Shown here in pieces: positions 43,879-54,270 of a stretch of 64,000 bases of DNA (positions within the stretch are counted from its first letter, which is position 1; each line of letters begins with the position of its first letter). A program made the position numbers and the translations under genes. Source of the stretch: Rhodoferax sp. GW822-FHT02A01 (GTDB taxonomy: Bacteria > Pseudomonadota > Gammaproteobacteria > Burkholderiales > Burkholderiaceae_C); NCBI RefSeq assembly GCF_038784515.1, contig NZ_CP152376.1, positions 1,984,001-2,048,000 of the forward strand, read 5' to 3'. The notes under the pieces are model-generated. The model searched no databases. It was not told the DNA's origin and saw nothing but the letters and a program-made list of their open reading frames with translations.

Positions 43879-44646
43879 CTATTCCGCAGCCAGCTCTGAC
43901 AGCAGCTCTTCAAAGCTTGGATTGAGGTCGTTGAATTTGCGTGCGCGCTGCTTGTTGGAAAACCGCTGCCAGTTCGGTAGCGACAGGATTTCCAGCCTTC
44001 CGTAGGAAATGGACAACCAGCCTTTTGCTGCGAGCTTTTGCACGTGCTCGGAAAAGACTGTTCTGGAGACTCCGCACAGGTCGGCCAGCGTCTTTTGCTT
44101 GACCGGGATTTCCACGCCCTGGCCGAAGCCAATCGTGGGCGGCCGGTCAGAGTGGTAGTTCAGCGCCTCGGCGAACTGGGACAGGCCCATCACCACGCGC
44201 AGGCACGGGTTGCCGAACTTCATCAGCATCAGAGTTTCCGAAGTCTTTTGGACGCGCCAGGCCATCAGCCGTGTCAGGTACAAGGCAAATGCGGGTTGCG
44301 TCTCCATCAACTCCAGCACGATGTCACTGGAAATGCCCATGACCTCGGTTGTAGACAGGCAGACGAAGTCGGCGTAGCTGGCTTTGCGGTTGATGATGGA
44401 TTGTTCGCCGAACCAGGAGCCTTCACCGTAGATGCTGATAGGCATCATCTGCCCGGTGGGCGCTTCCAGGGAGGCGGAAACGAGGCCGCTGATGATGAAT
44501 TGCCAGGCGTCCACCTTGGAGCCCTTGGACCAGATGACTTGGCTTTCCTCGAACGAAGAAACCCTGATGAAGGCGGCCATCTGCAGGGCTTTTTCCTGCG
44601 AGATGCCTAGGTTGCGGAGCTGCTGGTATTTGAAGTTTCCGTACAT
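43879..44646 (-). CDS. Crp/Fnr family transcriptional regulator
   Basis: The 255-residue protein has a cyclic-nucleotide-binding-like beta barrel (about 20-135; IISGLVSASLEAPTGQMMPI, GEGSWFGEQSIINRKASY), a long dimer helix and a C-terminal winged HTH (KQKTLADLCGVSRTVFSEHVQKLAAKGWL). No N-terminal Cys cluster of the Fnr type is present, and the canonical cAMP phosphate-binding RxS motif is not obvious, so the signal is unknown. It is downstream of mnmA on the same strand, 45 bases apart. The gap contains a CTGTACAC element. Confidence 0.9.
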   Translation of the reverse strand: MYGNFKYQQLRNLGISQEKALQMAAFIRVSSFEESQVIWSKGSKVDAWQFIISGLVSASLEAPTGQMMPISIYGEGSWFGEQSIINRKASYADFVCLSTTEVMGISSDIVLELMETQPAFALYLTRLMAWRVQKTSETLMLMKFGNPCLRVVMGLSQFAEALNYHSDRPPTIGFGQGVEIPVKQKTLADLCGVSRTVFSEHVQKLAAKGWLSISYGRLEILSLPNWQRFSNKQRARKFNDLNPSFEELLSELAAE

Positions 44647-44691
44647 TTCTTATTGGATCGTTATTCATGTGTACAGACTCCCTTTCAAATT

Positions 44692-45792
44692 TCAGCTGAT
44701 CACCCCCCCACCGAGACACACTTCACCGTCATAGAGCACAGCAGATTGACCAGGAGTCACCGCCCATTGTGGCTCTGTGAATTCCAGCGCAAAGCTTTGT
44801 ATATCCAGATTTTGCAATTGGCATGCCGCGTCGTTTTGCCGGTATCGGGTCTTTGCCGCCAGGGAGCCTTCTGCAGGTGCATTGCCAGCAATCCAGCTTG
44901 CATCCTGGGCCTGCAGATGTGTTGATTGCAGCCAGGGGTGGTCATGACCCTGCACGACCCACAGTGTGTTGTTCTCCACATCCTTGCGCGCCACAAACCA
45001 GGGCTGGTGCTCGCCACCGCCGCGCTGCGCACCCTTGGCCTTGAGGCCGCCTATGCCCAGGCCTTGGCGCTGGCCCAGGGTATAGAACGACAGGCCGACA
45101 TGCTCACCGATGGTGCATCCCTTTGGGTCCTTGATGGGGCCCGGTTCCTTGGAGATGTAGCGATTCAGAAAATCGCGGAACGGCCGCTCGCCAATGAAGC
45201 AGATGCCAGTGGAGTCCTTCTTGCGCGCATTGGGTAACTGGATTTCTGCAGCAATGCGCCGCACCTCGGTCTTGTGCAGCTCGCCCACGGGGAAGAGCGT
45301 CTTGGCGAGCTGGGCCTGGTTGAGCCGGTGCAGGAAATAGCTCTGGTCCTTGGACGGGTCCAGTCCCTTGAGCAATTCGTACAGGCCGGTTGTCGGGTTC
45401 TGGCGCACCCGCGCGTAGTGGCCGGTGGCAATCTTCTCGGCACCCAGGCGCATGGCATGGTCCAGAAATGCCTTGAACTTGATCTCGGCATTGCACAGGA
45501 TGTCCGGGTTGGGCGTGCGTCCAGCCTGGTATTCGCGCAGGAACTCGGCAAATACGCGGTCCTTGTACTCGGCGGCGAAGTTGACGTGCTCGATTTCTAT
45601 GCCAATGACGTCGGCCACGGCGGCCGCATCGACAAAGTCGATATTGGAGGAACAGTATTCGCTGTCGTCATCGTCCTCCCAGTTTTTCATGAAGATGCCG
45701 ATGACCTCATGGCCCTGTTGCTTGAGCAGATAGGCGGTGACCGCAGAGTCCACGCCCCCACTCAGACCGACCACGATTCGTTGTTTTGCCAT
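44692..45792 (-). CDS. mnmA: tRNA-specific 2-thiouridylase MnmA
   Basis: The 366-residue enzyme adds the 2-thio group to wobble uridine 34 in Lys, Glu and Gln tRNAs. The PP-loop is [20 protein letters not shown] (5-24). The catalytic Cys pair lies in [12 protein letters not shown] (about C103) and [11 protein letters not shown] (about C199). The central and C-terminal beta domains end with [20 protein letters not shown]. The Nudix gene lies nine bases upstream on the same strand, so the two are probably cotranscribed. Confidence 0.97.
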   Translation of the reverse strand: MAKQRIVVGLSGGVDSAVTAYLLKQQGHEVIGIFMKNWEDDDDSEYCSSNIDFVDAAAVADVIGIEIEHVNFAAEYKDRVFAEFLREYQAGRTPNPDILCNAEIKFKAFLDHAMRLGAEKIATGHYARVRQNPTTGLYELLKGLDPSKDQSYFLHRLNQAQLAKTLFPVGELHKTEVRRIAAEIQLPNARKKDSTGICFIGERPFRDFLNRYISKEPGPIKDPKGCTIGEHVGLSFYTLGQRQGLGIGGLKAKGAQRGGGEHQPWFVARKDVENNTLWVVQGHDHPWLQSTHLQAQDASWIAGNAPAEGSLAAKTRYRQNDAACQLQNLDIQSFALEFTEPQWAVTPGQSAVLYDGEVCLGGGVIS

Positions 45793-45801
45793 CCCCCGAT
45801 T

Positions 45802-46308
45802 TTAGGTGGGCGGCTGCAAAGCCCGTACCGACGGATGGGTATGCACCAAACCCAGGTCAAATCGCTGACCCGACAGGTAGTCTTCCATGCACTGCAAAAC
45901 CAGCGGGCTGCGCAGCCGGCTTTCCTGTGCGCGAATCTCGTCTGCCGCGAGCCAAAGTGTCCTGACGATGCCTGTGTCGAGCGTGCGCTGTGTGTCCAGC
46001 GCACCCAGCTGACCGCAAAAGGCGAAGCGCAGATAGGTGATGTCTTGCGCGGCTTCGCCGGGTGCTGGGCCGGGTCGTTGAAAGCGCGCCAGATACACGC
46101 CAACCAGCGCCTGTGGAGTGAATTGGTAGGCCGTTTCTTCCAATGTTTCGCGCGCACAGGCTTGTTCAGGCGATTCCCCAGGGTCCAGATGCCCGGCCGG
46201 GTTGTTCAGACGCAGACCCTCGGGTGTGTGTTCTTCCACCAGCAGGAATCTGCCGTTGTTTTCAATCACGGCCGCGACCGTGACGCTGGGTTTCCATCGA
46301 TTGTCCAT
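45802..46308 (-). CDS. Nudix hydrolase (NudJ-like)
   Basis: The 168-residue protein carries a Nudix box GHLDPGESPEQACARETLEE followed by TAYQF, so the consensus Gly after REUxEEx is Ala here, as I recall in NudJ-like relatives. VTVAAVIENNGRFLLVEEHT opens the fold. In this place beside mnmA, NudJ-type phosphatases acting on thiamine or nucleoside pyrophosphates are known, but the substrate is not certain. It overlaps no gene; mnmA starts nine bases after its stop. Confidence 0.9.
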   Translation of the reverse strand: MDNRWKPSVTVAAVIENNGRFLLVEEHTPEGLRLNNPAGHLDPGESPEQACARETLEETAYQFTPQALVGVYLARFQRPGPAPGEAAQDITYLRFAFCGQLGALDTQRTLDTGIVRTLWLAADEIRAQESRLRSPLVLQCMEDYLSGQRFDLGLVHTHPSVRALQPPT

Positions 46309-46430
46309 GGGGCATTATCCAAAGGCTTCCGCTGGGCTGTCTGACCTATGGTTTTAACGGGTAAGAACAGGTCGCAAACTCATGTAAGCTCTAAGACAGC
46401 ATTCCAACCAGATTTCCCAAGGAGTTCCCC

Positions 46431-47561
46431 ATGCAGATAGGCATACCTGCCGAGACGCTGGCAGGCGAGAGCCGGGTGGCTGTCACGCCCGAGACGGTGA
46501 AGAAACTCAAAGCCCAGGGCCATAGCCTGTGGGTACAAAGCGGAGCCGGTGTCGCTGCCAGCGTGACCGACGAGGCCTATGTGGCAGCCGGTGCCGAAAT
46601 CACCGATGCAGCGGGCGCCTTTGGTTGCGATCTGGTGCTCAAGGTGCGCAGCCCACAAGTGTCGGAGCTGCCCCTGCTGCGCGCGGGCACCACGCTGGTG
46701 GGCATGCTCAACCCCTTTGATGCTTCCGGTCTGCAGCAGCTGGCCACAGCCGGCCTGACCTCCTTTGCGCTGGAAGCCGCACCGCGCACCACCCGCGCGC
46801 AAAGCATGGACGTGCTCTCCAGCCAGGCCAATATCGCCGGCTACAAGGCGGTGATCATTGCGGCGGACAAGTACCAGCGCTTCTTCCCCATGCTCATGAC
46901 TGCGGCCGGTACCGTCAAGGCAGCCCGTGTGGTGATCCTGGGTGTGGGCGTGGCCGGTCTGCAGGCCATCGCCACGGCCAAGCGCCTGGGTGCGGTGATC
47001 GAAGCCTCGGACGTGCGCCCCAGCGTGAAGGAGCAGGTGGAATCCTTGGGCGGCAAGTTCATCGACGTGTCGTATGACACCGACGAAGAGAAGGAAGCCG
47101 CGGTTGGTGTGGGGGGGTATGCCAAGCCCATGCCGCAGAGCTGGCTGGACCGCCAGAAGGTCGAGGTGGCCAAGCGCGTGGCGCTGGCCGATGTGGTGAT
47201 CTCCACCGCCCTGATCCCCGGACGCGCAGCCCCCACGCTGATTACGGAAGACATGGTCAAGTCCATGAAGCCAGGCTCCGTGATCGTGGATATCGCAGCG
47301 GGCAAAGGCCCGGGTGGCGTGGGCGGCAACTGCCCGCTGTCTGAAGCCGACAAGACGGTGGTCAAGCACGGCGTGACCATTGTGGGCGAGACCAACCTGC
47401 CCGCGTTGGTGGCAGCCGATGCTTCCTCCTTGTATGCCCGCAACGTGCTGGACTTCCTCAAGCTGATCGTCAACAAGGAAGGCGCCTTGCACGTGGACCT
47501 GGAAGACGACATCGTGGCAGCCTGCCTGATGACCCAGGGCTTTGAGGTCAAGCGCAAATAA
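46431..47561 (+). CDS. pntAA: NAD(P) transhydrogenase subunit alpha part 1
   Basis: The 376-residue soluble NAD(H)-binding domain begins [23 protein letters not shown]. The [20 protein letters not shown] loop and the dinucleotide site [22 protein letters not shown] (from about 165, shown in part) match alanine dehydrogenase/PntA. AAGGAG precedes the ATG. The membrane part of alpha is a separate gene just downstream, so this is the three-subunit form of the enzyme. Confidence 0.96.
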   Translation: MQIGIPAETLAGESRVAVTPETVKKLKAQGHSLWVQSGAGVAASVTDEAYVAAGAEITDAAGAFGCDLVLKVRSPQVSELPLLRAGTTLVGMLNPFDASGLQQLATAGLTSFALEAAPRTTRAQSMDVLSSQANIAGYKAVIIAADKYQRFFPMLMTAAGTVKAARVVILGVGVAGLQAIATAKRLGAVIEASDVRPSVKEQVESLGGKFIDVSYDTDEEKEAAVGVGGYAKPMPQSWLDRQKVEVAKRVALADVVISTALIPGRAAPTLITEDMVKSMKPGSVIVDIAAGKGPGGVGGNCPLSEADKTVVKHGVTIVGETNLPALVAADASSLYARNVLDFLKLIVNKEGALHVDLEDDIVAACLMTQGFEVKRK

Positions 47562-47587
47562 AGAAGAGCAACCAAAGGACAACCCCC

Positions 47588-47914
47588 ATGGACCTCGTAT
47601 CCCCCACGATCACCAACCTGATCATCTTTGTACTGGCCATCTACGTGGGCTACCACGTGGTGTGGACCGTCACGCCCGCCCTGCACACGCCGCTCATGGC
47701 GGTGACCAATGCCATCTCGGCCATCGTGGTGGTGGGCGCCATGCTCGCGGCCGCCCAGACCGAAACCCCCTGGGGCAAGGCCATGGGCGTGCTGGCCGTG
47801 GCACTGGCTGCGGTCAACATCTTCGGTGGCTTTCTGGTGACCCGGCGCATGCTGGAGATGTTCAAGAAGAAAGAGAAGAAGGCAACTCCCGCAGCTGAAG
47901 GGGGCCAAAAATGA
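47588..47914 (+). CDS. pntAB: NAD(P) transhydrogenase subunit alpha part 2
   Basis: The 108-residue protein has three membrane helices ([38 protein letters not shown] and [19 protein letters not shown]) and ends in a lysine-rich cytoplasmic tail after [13 protein letters not shown]. It is the membrane segment of the alpha subunit, forming part of the proton channel with PntB. pntB overlaps its stop by ATGA. Confidence 0.95.
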   Translation: MDLVSPTITNLIIFVLAIYVGYHVVWTVTPALHTPLMAVTNAISAIVVVGAMLAAAQTETPWGKAMGVLAVALAAVNIFGGFLVTRRMLEMFKKKEKKATPAAEGGQK

Positions 47915-49338
47915 GCATGAATGTTGTCACGCTGCTGTACCTGATTGCCTCAGTCTGCTTCATCCAGGCTCTGAAAGGCCTCTCGCACCCCACCACCTCC
48001 ATCCGGGGCAATGTGTTCGGCATGATCGGCATGACCATTGCTGCCTTCACCACGGCGGCCCTGATTTACGAAACCTCGCACGGCAACGGCCTGGGCCTGG
48101 CCTGGGTGCTGCTGGGCCTGGTGGTGGGCGGCGGCTATGGTGCCTACCGCGCCAAGACGGTGGAGATGACCAAGATGCCCGAGCTGGTGGCCTTCTTCCA
48201 CAGCATGATCGGTCTGGCGGCGGTGTTCATCGCCGTGGCCGCGGTGCTGGAGCCCGCGGCCCTGCTGCATGGACTGGCCAAGGGGGACCCGATTCCTACC
48301 GGCAACCGGCTGGAGCTGTTCCTGGGTGCAGCCATTGGTGCCATCACCTTCAGCGGCTCGGTGATTGCGTTTGGCAAGCTCTCGGGCACCTACAAGTTCC
48401 GATTGTTCCAGGGCGCGCCGGTTACCTTTGGCGGTCAGCACAAGCTCAATCTGGTGCTGGGCTTGCTCACGCTGGGTCTGGGCGTGGCCTTCATGGTCAG
48501 CGGCAATGAGGGTTACTTCTTTGCCATGCTGGCGCTGTCCTTTGTGATGGGCGTGCTCATCATCATCCCCATTGGCGGCGCCGACATGCCGGTGGTGGTG
48601 TCCATGCTCAACAGCTATTCGGGCTGGGCGGCGGCGGGCATTGGCTTCTCGCTAAACAACAGCATGCTGATCATTGCAGGCTCACTGGTGGGCTCCAGCG
48701 GCGCCATCCTCTCCTACATCATGTGCAAGGCCATGAACCGGTCGTTCTTCAACGTGATCCTGGGTGGCTTTGGTGGTGAGGCCGGTGGTCCTGCTGCGGG
48801 CAAGGCCGAGCAGCGCCCGGTCAAGAGCGGCTCCGCCGATGATGCGGCCTTTGTGCTGGGCAATGCCGAGACAGTGGTCATCGTGCCGGGCTATGGCCTG
48901 GCGGTGGCGCGGGCACAGCACTCGGTCAAGGAGCTGGCGGCCAAGCTCACCGAGAAGGGCATTACCGTGAAGTACGCCATTCACCCGGTGGCAGGACGCA
49001 TGCCCGGCCACATGAACGTGCTGCTGGCCGAGGCGGAGGTGCCCTATGACCAGGTGTTTGAGATGGAGGACATCAACGGCGAGTTCGGTCAGGCCGATGT
49101 GGCCATCATCCTGGGCGCCAATGACGTGGTGAACCCGGCGGCGCACACCAAGGGCAGCCCGATCTACGGCATGCCGATTCTGGAGGCCTACAAGGCCAAG
49201 ACGGTGATCGTGAACAAGCGCTCCATGGCCGCAGGTTACGCCGGTCTGGACAACGAACTCTTCTACATGGACAAGACCATGATGGTGTTTGGAGACGCCA
49301 AGAAGGTCGTTGAGGACATGACCAAAGCGATCGAATAA
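47911..49338 (+). CDS. pntB: NAD(P) transhydrogenase subunit beta
   Basis: The 475-residue subunit has about eight to nine N-terminal membrane helices and a C-terminal NADP(H)-binding domain starting near residue 320 ([21 protein letters not shown], then [18 protein letters not shown], and [20 protein letters not shown]). With PntAA and PntAB it uses the proton gradient to reduce NADP by NADH. A small hairpin follows. Confidence 0.97.
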   Translation: MSMNVVTLLYLIASVCFIQALKGLSHPTTSIRGNVFGMIGMTIAAFTTAALIYETSHGNGLGLAWVLLGLVVGGGYGAYRAKTVEMTKMPELVAFFHSMIGLAAVFIAVAAVLEPAALLHGLAKGDPIPTGNRLELFLGAAIGAITFSGSVIAFGKLSGTYKFRLFQGAPVTFGGQHKLNLVLGLLTLGLGVAFMVSGNEGYFFAMLALSFVMGVLIIIPIGGADMPVVVSMLNSYSGWAAAGIGFSLNNSMLIIAGSLVGSSGAILSYIMCKAMNRSFFNVILGGFGGEAGGPAAGKAEQRPVKSGSADDAAFVLGNAETVVIVPGYGLAVARAQHSVKELAAKLTEKGITVKYAIHPVAGRMPGHMNVLLAEAEVPYDQVFEMEDINGEFGQADVAIILGANDVVNPAAHTKGSPIYGMPILEAYKAKTVIVNKRSMAAGYAGLDNELFYMDKTMMVFGDAKKVVEDMTKAIE

Positions 49339-49358
49339 ACACAGCAGACTGGCGCAGC

Positions 49359-49376
49359 GGCACATTCTGATGTGCC
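49359..49376 (+). repeat. 7-bp hairpin between pntB and the acyl-CoA ligase gene
   Basis: GGCACAT (49359-49365) and ATGTGCC (49370-49376) form a perfect stem with a TCTG loop. There is no T-run after it, so a factor-independent terminator is not assured. Confidence 0.4.
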
Positions 49377-49413
49377 ACGTTGGAGTCCTGTGAAAAGGAT
49401 GGAGACAAAACAC

Positions 49414-51087
49414 ATGGTCGAACGTATCTGGCTTGAGAGTTACCCGGCGGGCGTGCCTGCGGACATCGATGCGAGCGTCTACGGCTCGCTCGTCGATTTG
49501 ATGGAAGAGTGTTTCCACAAATACGCGGATCGGGTTGCCTACAGCTTCATGGGGCAGGATGTTTCCTACGCCCAGGTGGACACCTTGAGCCAGGCGTTTG
49601 CTGGCTATCTGCAAAGCCTGGGTCTAGTCAAGGGTGATCGCGTGGCCATCATGATGCCCAACGTACCACAATACCCTGTGGCAGTGGCGGCGATTCTGCG
49701 TGCCGGCATGGTGGTGGTGAATGTGAATCCGCTGTACACGCCGCGCGAACTGGAGCAGCAGCTCAAGGACAGCAGCGCCAAGGCCATTGTCATCATTGAG
49801 AACTTTGCCGCCACGCTGGAGAAGTGCATCGCCGCCACGCCGGTCAAGCACGTGGTGTTGTGTGCCATGGGCGACCAGTTGGGCACTCTCAAGGGCGCAC
49901 TGGTGAACTACGTGGTGCGCAACGTCAAGAAGATGGTTCCCGCCTTCAACCTACCTACTGCCGTGCGATTCAACCAGGCAGTGGCACGGGGCGCCAAGGC
50001 GATGTTCACCAAACCGGTCTACAAGGCCGAAGATGTGGCCGTGCTGCAGTACACCGGTGGAACCACGGGCGTATCCAAGGGCGCCGTGCTGTTGCATCGC
50101 AATGTGGTGGCCAACACCTTGCAGTCCGAAGCATGGAATGCGCCGGTCATGGCCAAGGTGCCTGCTGGGGAGCAGCCCACCACTGTCTGTGCCTTGCCGC
50201 TCTACCATATCTTTGCGTTCACGGTGGGCATGATGCTGTCCATGCGTACCGGGGGCAAGCTGATACTTATCCCTAATCCGCGAGATATTCCGGCCGTACT
50301 CAAGGAACTCTCCAAGCACACCATCCACAGTCTGCCGGCGGTCAATACCCTGTTCAATGCGCTGGCCGTGCATCCCGATTTCCATACCGTGGACTGGAGT
50401 CACCTGAAGGTGGCTGTAGGAGGCGGCACGGCCGTGCAGAGCGCCGTGGCCAAGTTGTGGCTGGAGAAGACCGGTTGCCCGATTTGCGAGGGCTACGGCC
50501 TGAGCGAAACCTCACCCTCGGTGACCTGCAACCCGGTCACTTCAACCGAATACACCGGCACCATCGGTGTGCCGTTGCCCAGCACCTATCTCCGGCTGCT
50601 GGACGATGAAGGCAATGATGCGCCCGCCGGGGCATCCGGTGAAATCGCCATCAAGGGGCCGCAGGTCATGGCCGGCTATTGGCAGCGTCCCGATGAAACC
50701 GCCAAGGTCATGACACCCGATGGCTACTTCAAGACCGGTGACATCGGCGTGATGGATGCACGCGGCTTTTTCAAGATTGTGGACCGCAAGAAAGACATGA
50801 TTCTTGTGAGCGGATTCAACGTCTTCCCCAACGAGCTGGAAGATGTGATTGGCCAGATGCCCGGCGTGATGGAGTGCGCTTGCGTGGGTGTGAGCGATGC
50901 CAAGTCCGGTGAAGCGGTGAAGCTGGTCATTGTGCGCAAGGACCCGGCTCTGACCGAAGCCGATGTGCGTGCCTACTGCAAGGAAAACCTCACCGGTTAC
51001 AAACAGCCCAAGATCGTCGAGTTCCGTGATGAACTTCCCAAGACGCCGGTGGGCAAGGTGCTGCGCCGTGAGTTGCGCGAGAAATGA
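49414..51087 (+). CDS. fadD: Long-chain fatty acyl-CoA ligase (AMP-forming)
   Basis: The 557-residue protein belongs to the acyl-activating superfamily. ATP motif YTGGTTGVSKGAVLLHRN lies near 211-228, GYGLSETSPSVTCNP near 360 and the hinge/Lys region KTGDIGVMDARGFFKIVDRK near 430, with GKVLRREL at the C-terminus. ATG 49414 is chosen (MVERIWLESYP) because GGAG is ten bases upstream; ATG 49399 is crowded by its purine run. Length and start fit FadD. mtnN overlaps its stop by ATGA, an unusual pairing. Confidence 0.92.
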   Translation: MVERIWLESYPAGVPADIDASVYGSLVDLMEECFHKYADRVAYSFMGQDVSYAQVDTLSQAFAGYLQSLGLVKGDRVAIMMPNVPQYPVAVAAILRAGMVVVNVNPLYTPRELEQQLKDSSAKAIVIIENFAATLEKCIAATPVKHVVLCAMGDQLGTLKGALVNYVVRNVKKMVPAFNLPTAVRFNQAVARGAKAMFTKPVYKAEDVAVLQYTGGTTGVSKGAVLLHRNVVANTLQSEAWNAPVMAKVPAGEQPTTVCALPLYHIFAFTVGMMLSMRTGGKLILIPNPRDIPAVLKELSKHTIHSLPAVNTLFNALAVHPDFHTVDWSHLKVAVGGGTAVQSAVAKLWLEKTGCPICEGYGLSETSPSVTCNPVTSTEYTGTIGVPLPSTYLRLLDDEGNDAPAGASGEIAIKGPQVMAGYWQRPDETAKVMTPDGYFKTGDIGVMDARGFFKIVDRKKDMILVSGFNVFPNELEDVIGQMPGVMECACVGVSDAKSGEAVKLVIVRKDPALTEADVRAYCKENLTGYKQPKIVEFRDELPKTPVGKVLRRELREK

Positions 51088-51851
51088 TTTCGGCTGCGCG
51101 TCCTCTGGCCATTCTGAGCGCGTTGGCTGAAGAGCAGGCGGGCCTGGTGGATCAACTCCAGGGCGCGCAACGCGTGACCCATGCCGGGCGAGAATTCTGG
51201 CAGGGTGCGCTTGATGGCCTGCCAGTCGTGCTGGCCTTGTCCCGCATCGGCAAGGTTGCCGCTGCGACCACCAGTGCCGCCCTCATAGAGCGCTTTGGTG
51301 TGGGTGCCATCGTGTTCACTGGTGTCGCCGGTGGCGTGGGGCGCAATGTTCAGGTGGGCGATGTGGTGGTGGGCACTGGCTATGTGCAGCACGATATGGA
51401 TGCTTCACCCCTGTTCCCGCGCTACCAGATTCCCTTGACCGGACAGACCGCCATCGGCGCCGATGCTGCGCTGGCTCGGGCGCTGGTGTTTGCCTGTGTG
51501 GTGGGCCTGCAAGGCGTGCAACACGCGGGGCGTGCCCCCATGGTGCACCAGGGGCTGGTTGCCAGCGGGGACCGCTTTGTCAACGGACAGGAAGAGACTG
51601 CGCGCATTGTGGACACCTTGCGCCTCCATGGCCACGAGCCGCTGGCGGTGGAGATGGAAGGAGCTGCCGTAGCCCAGGTCTGCCACGACTACGGCTTGCC
51701 CTTTGCGGCGGTGCGCGCCATCTCCGACCGGGCGGACGATACGGCGCATGCGGACTTCCCGGTGTTTGTCCGGGACGTGGCCAGCGTCTATGCCCGACGC
51801 ATCATCGCGGAGTTCGTGCGGACCTGTCAGGACAGCCAGCCGCGCTTGTAA
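51084..51851 (+). CDS. mtnN: 5'-methylthioadenosine/S-adenosylhomocysteine nucleosidase
   Basis: The 255-residue nucleosidase releases adenine from MTA and SAH. Motifs include LSALAEEQAGL at the start, IVFTGVAGGVGRNVQVGDVV, and the substrate block AVEMEGAAVAQVCHDYGLPF followed by AVRAISDRADDTAHADF (catalytic Asp). It is coupled to the acyl-CoA ligase gene. Its last 25 bases overlap the end of the convergent corA gene. Confidence 0.93.
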   Translation: MISAARPLAILSALAEEQAGLVDQLQGAQRVTHAGREFWQGALDGLPVVLALSRIGKVAAATTSAALIERFGVGAIVFTGVAGGVGRNVQVGDVVVGTGYVQHDMDASPLFPRYQIPLTGQTAIGADAALARALVFACVVGLQGVQHAGRAPMVHQGLVASGDRFVNGQEETARIVDTLRLHGHEPLAVEMEGAAVAQVCHDYGLPFAAVRAISDRADDTAHADFPVFVRDVASVYARRIIAEFVRTCQDSQPRL

Positions 51852-52816
51852 AAGTACCACATGGGTACCAGCGCGCTGGCGATCATCATGCTGACGGTGT
51901 AGGGGTAGCTCCAGCCGCCCAGAATTTCCAGCTCGGGGAATTTCAGGTTCATGCCGTACACGCTGGCCACCAGGGTGGGCGGCAGCAGGGCGACACTGGC
52001 CACCGAGAAAATCTTGATGATCTTGTTCTGGTTGATGTTGATGAAACCCACCGTGGCGTCCATCAAAAAGTTGATCTTGTCGAACAGGAAGGCAGTGTGG
52101 CTGTCCAGCGAGTCGATGTCGCGCAGAATCTGCCGCGCATCATCGAATTGCTCGGCAGTCAGCATCTTGCTGCGCATCAGAAAACTCACGGCGCGGCGGG
52201 TATCCATCACATTGCGGCGGATGCGTCCGCTCATGTCCTCGTGGCGTGCAATGGCCGCAAGTGCTTCACCGGCGATGGCGTCGGTCACCCTGCCGGACAG
52301 TACTTTCTTGCTGACCTTTTCCAGCTCGTCATAAATGCCTTCCAGCGTGTCGGCTGAGTACTCGGCATCAGCGTCGAACAGTTTGAGCAGTACTTCCTTG
52401 GCATCTTCAATCAGGCCCGGAGCCCGGCGCGCACGCATGCGCAGCAGACGGAACACCGGCACGTCTTCATCATGGATGGAGAACAGGATGCCCTTGCTGC
52501 GCAGATCGTCGTTGACCAGATTCAGGATGAACGCAGCGCGTACGGCACGCGGCTCGTCATCGTCGGCGACCAGAAAGTCACTGCGGATGTGGATCTCGCC
52601 ATTGTCTTCGGCGTAGAAACGCGCGGATTCTTCGATGTCCTCGTCCATCGCGTCTTCGGGAATGGACAGACCGTAATACTGTTTGATCCAGCGCTTTTCT
52701 TCCAGCGTCGGCGATTCAAGGTCCACCCAGATGGGTTGGAATTTGGAGAGCTCCTCCAGGGACTCGATCTCTTCCTGGAAGAGGCGTCCATTGGCAAGCG
52801 TAAAGATGTTGAGCAT
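51827..52816 (-). CDS. corA: CorA family magnesium/cobalt transporter
   Basis: The 329-residue protein has a long cytoplasmic funnel domain and two C-terminal membrane helices. TM1 ends with the selectivity motif YGMN (in VASVYGMNLKFPELE), and TM2 ends KRGWLS on the cytoplasmic side. It should form the pentameric divalent-metal channel. A GGGAG ribosome binding site lies nine bases before ATG 52816; the leader upstream can form two exclusive structures, described separately. It overlaps mtnN tail to tail. Confidence 0.95.
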   Translation of the reverse strand: MLNIFTLANGRLFQEEIESLEELSKFQPIWVDLESPTLEEKRWIKQYYGLSIPEDAMDEDIEESARFYAEDNGEIHIRSDFLVADDDEPRAVRAAFILNLVNDDLRSKGILFSIHDEDVPVFRLLRMRARRAPGLIEDAKEVLLKLFDADAEYSADTLEGIYDELEKVSKKVLSGRVTDAIAGEALAAIARHEDMSGRIRRNVMDTRRAVSFLMRSKMLTAEQFDDARQILRDIDSLDSHTAFLFDKINFLMDATVGFININQNKIIKIFSVASVALLPPTLVASVYGMNLKFPELEILGGWSYPYTVSMMIASALVPMWYFYKRGWLS

Positions 52817-52897
52817 GGCTCACTCCCAAGGGTTTGGAATCAATGCAAGGGGCTAGGGTCCGCTTTCAACCCCGGTGCATGAGTGGGAGTTGAAAGC
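52817..52897 (-). promoter_or_regulatory. corA leader with alternative base pairing
   Basis: On the minus strand GCTTTCAAC-T-CCC and GGG-GTTGAAAGC (52897-52862) form a 12-bp stem with one bulged base. ACTCCC inside its left arm can instead pair with the GGGAGT of the corA ribosome binding site (about 52829-52824). The two foldings exclude each other, the layout of a translational switch. Confidence 0.45.
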
Positions 52898-53014
52898 TAC
52901 CGACTGGGGTAGTTTTCCAAGGAGTGTTCTCCAAGAGCTGAGATGGGCGAAATTATCGCACCGCAAGGCGGTGCCAATGCGCAAAGAGGCCGTCTTGCAG
53001 AAATATTGCGCCGA

Positions 53015-54049
53015 TCAAATCAGCGCAGCGTCATGCAACTCGCGTTTGACGTAGGCGTAGTACAGAGGGGCCGCCACCAGACCGGCCATGCCAAAAATGG
53101 CCTCGCCGATGAACATCACCGTGAGCAGTTCCCAGGCGGCTGTGTTGGTACGCCTGCCAACCACTTTGGCATTGATGAAGTATTCAAACTTGTGGATGGC
53201 CACCAGGAACAGCAGGCAGGCCAAACCGACGGCGGGCGATACGGAAACCCCGGCTACCGTGAGCACGCTGTTGCACAGCAGGTTGCCCACAATGGGAATC
53301 AGACCGGCCACAAACGTCAGGCTGATCAGTGTGGTGGTGTATGGAATAGTCACGCCAGCCAGAGGCAGCGCGCCCCACAGGAAGACTGCGGTGCAAGCCG
53401 CATTGAATGCGGCAATCCAGAACTGCGCCACCACGATCTGGCGAAAGGCTTTCATGAAATCGCTGCCACGCTGGCGCAGGGCCTGGCGCAGAGGGCCGCG
53501 GCTGAGCGGCTCGGGTGTGCCCACCATCAGCGCGCCCACGACCAATCCCACGTACACGAGCAATGCACCGCGCAATCCTGCGGTTCCGAACCCGGTCAGC
53601 GCGCGGGCCTGCGATTGCAGGTATTGCACCAGCCAGCTTTGCGCGGCCAGCAGTTCATCGGGCAGGTGGGAAGCCAGGTCTGGCGGCAGCTTTTGCCGTA
53701 TCTCCAGCACGGTGCCCGCCAGATGGTGCAGCAATGCCTGGTACTGGGCCACGGCGCCAAATGCAACTCCTTTGGCATTGAGCGCCAGCAGGACCATTGC
53801 CGCGATGGGCAGTACCACGACCAGAGCAGCCGCCCAGGCCGGACGCAGGTGCGGACCACGCTTTCTATCGTTGCCCACCAGCAAGGTGGCCAGCAGATGG
53901 CCCAGGCAGACCGCCAGCAACCCCGGCAGGAGCCCATACACCAGGATGGCAACGCAAAGTCCGCCCGCCAGGACGTAGCTGGTGGACTGGATTCCTTTGA
54001 AGCTGGATACGGGAGCAATTGCGCGGGATAGCTTGATTGAAGTGGCCAT
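53015..54049 (-). CDS. AI-2E family transporter
   Basis: From ATG 54049 the product is 344 residues with about eight hydrophobic segments (for example [36 protein letters not shown] and [16 protein letters not shown]). The C-terminal pattern [22 protein letters not shown] and [20 protein letters not shown] identifies the AI-2E/PerM family. Family members include exporters and Na+/H+ antiporters; the substrate here is unknown. The frame opens further to GTG 54100, but the helices start after [11 protein letters not shown]. No strong ribosome binding site is visible. Confidence 0.85.
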   Translation of the reverse strand: MATSIKLSRAIAPVSSFKGIQSTSYVLAGGLCVAILVYGLLPGLLAVCLGHLLATLLVGNDRKRGPHLRPAWAAALVVVLPIAAMVLLALNAKGVAFGAVAQYQALLHHLAGTVLEIRQKLPPDLASHLPDELLAAQSWLVQYLQSQARALTGFGTAGLRGALLVYVGLVVGALMVGTPEPLSRGPLRQALRQRGSDFMKAFRQIVVAQFWIAAFNAACTAVFLWGALPLAGVTIPYTTTLISLTFVAGLIPIVGNLLCNSVLTVAGVSVSPAVGLACLLFLVAIHKFEYFINAKVVGRRTNTAAWELLTVMFIGEAIFGMAGLVAAPLYYAYVKRELHDAALI

Positions 54050-54270
54050 GGGGCTTGGTGTGGGGGCAAATGGATGGATTAAAAGGCCAAAGACGAGCAC
54101 GCAACCAGCAATGGCCTCACGATGTTGCGGCGCATCAAAAAAATGTCGTTGCCAACCCCTATTTTCGGGTGCATAGTGAAAACAATGCAGTTCGAAAGTC
54201 GTTTGATTCTTCTGTGCGCTTCGTGTTCTGCGAGCGCTTTTTCAACCCCGAGAGTAACTGGAGGCTATTT

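Noticed and set aside
54037..54270. N-terminal extension of HPF
   Set aside because: HPF proteins begin at MNLTI, where GGAGGC gives a strong start; the upstream residues are not family-like.
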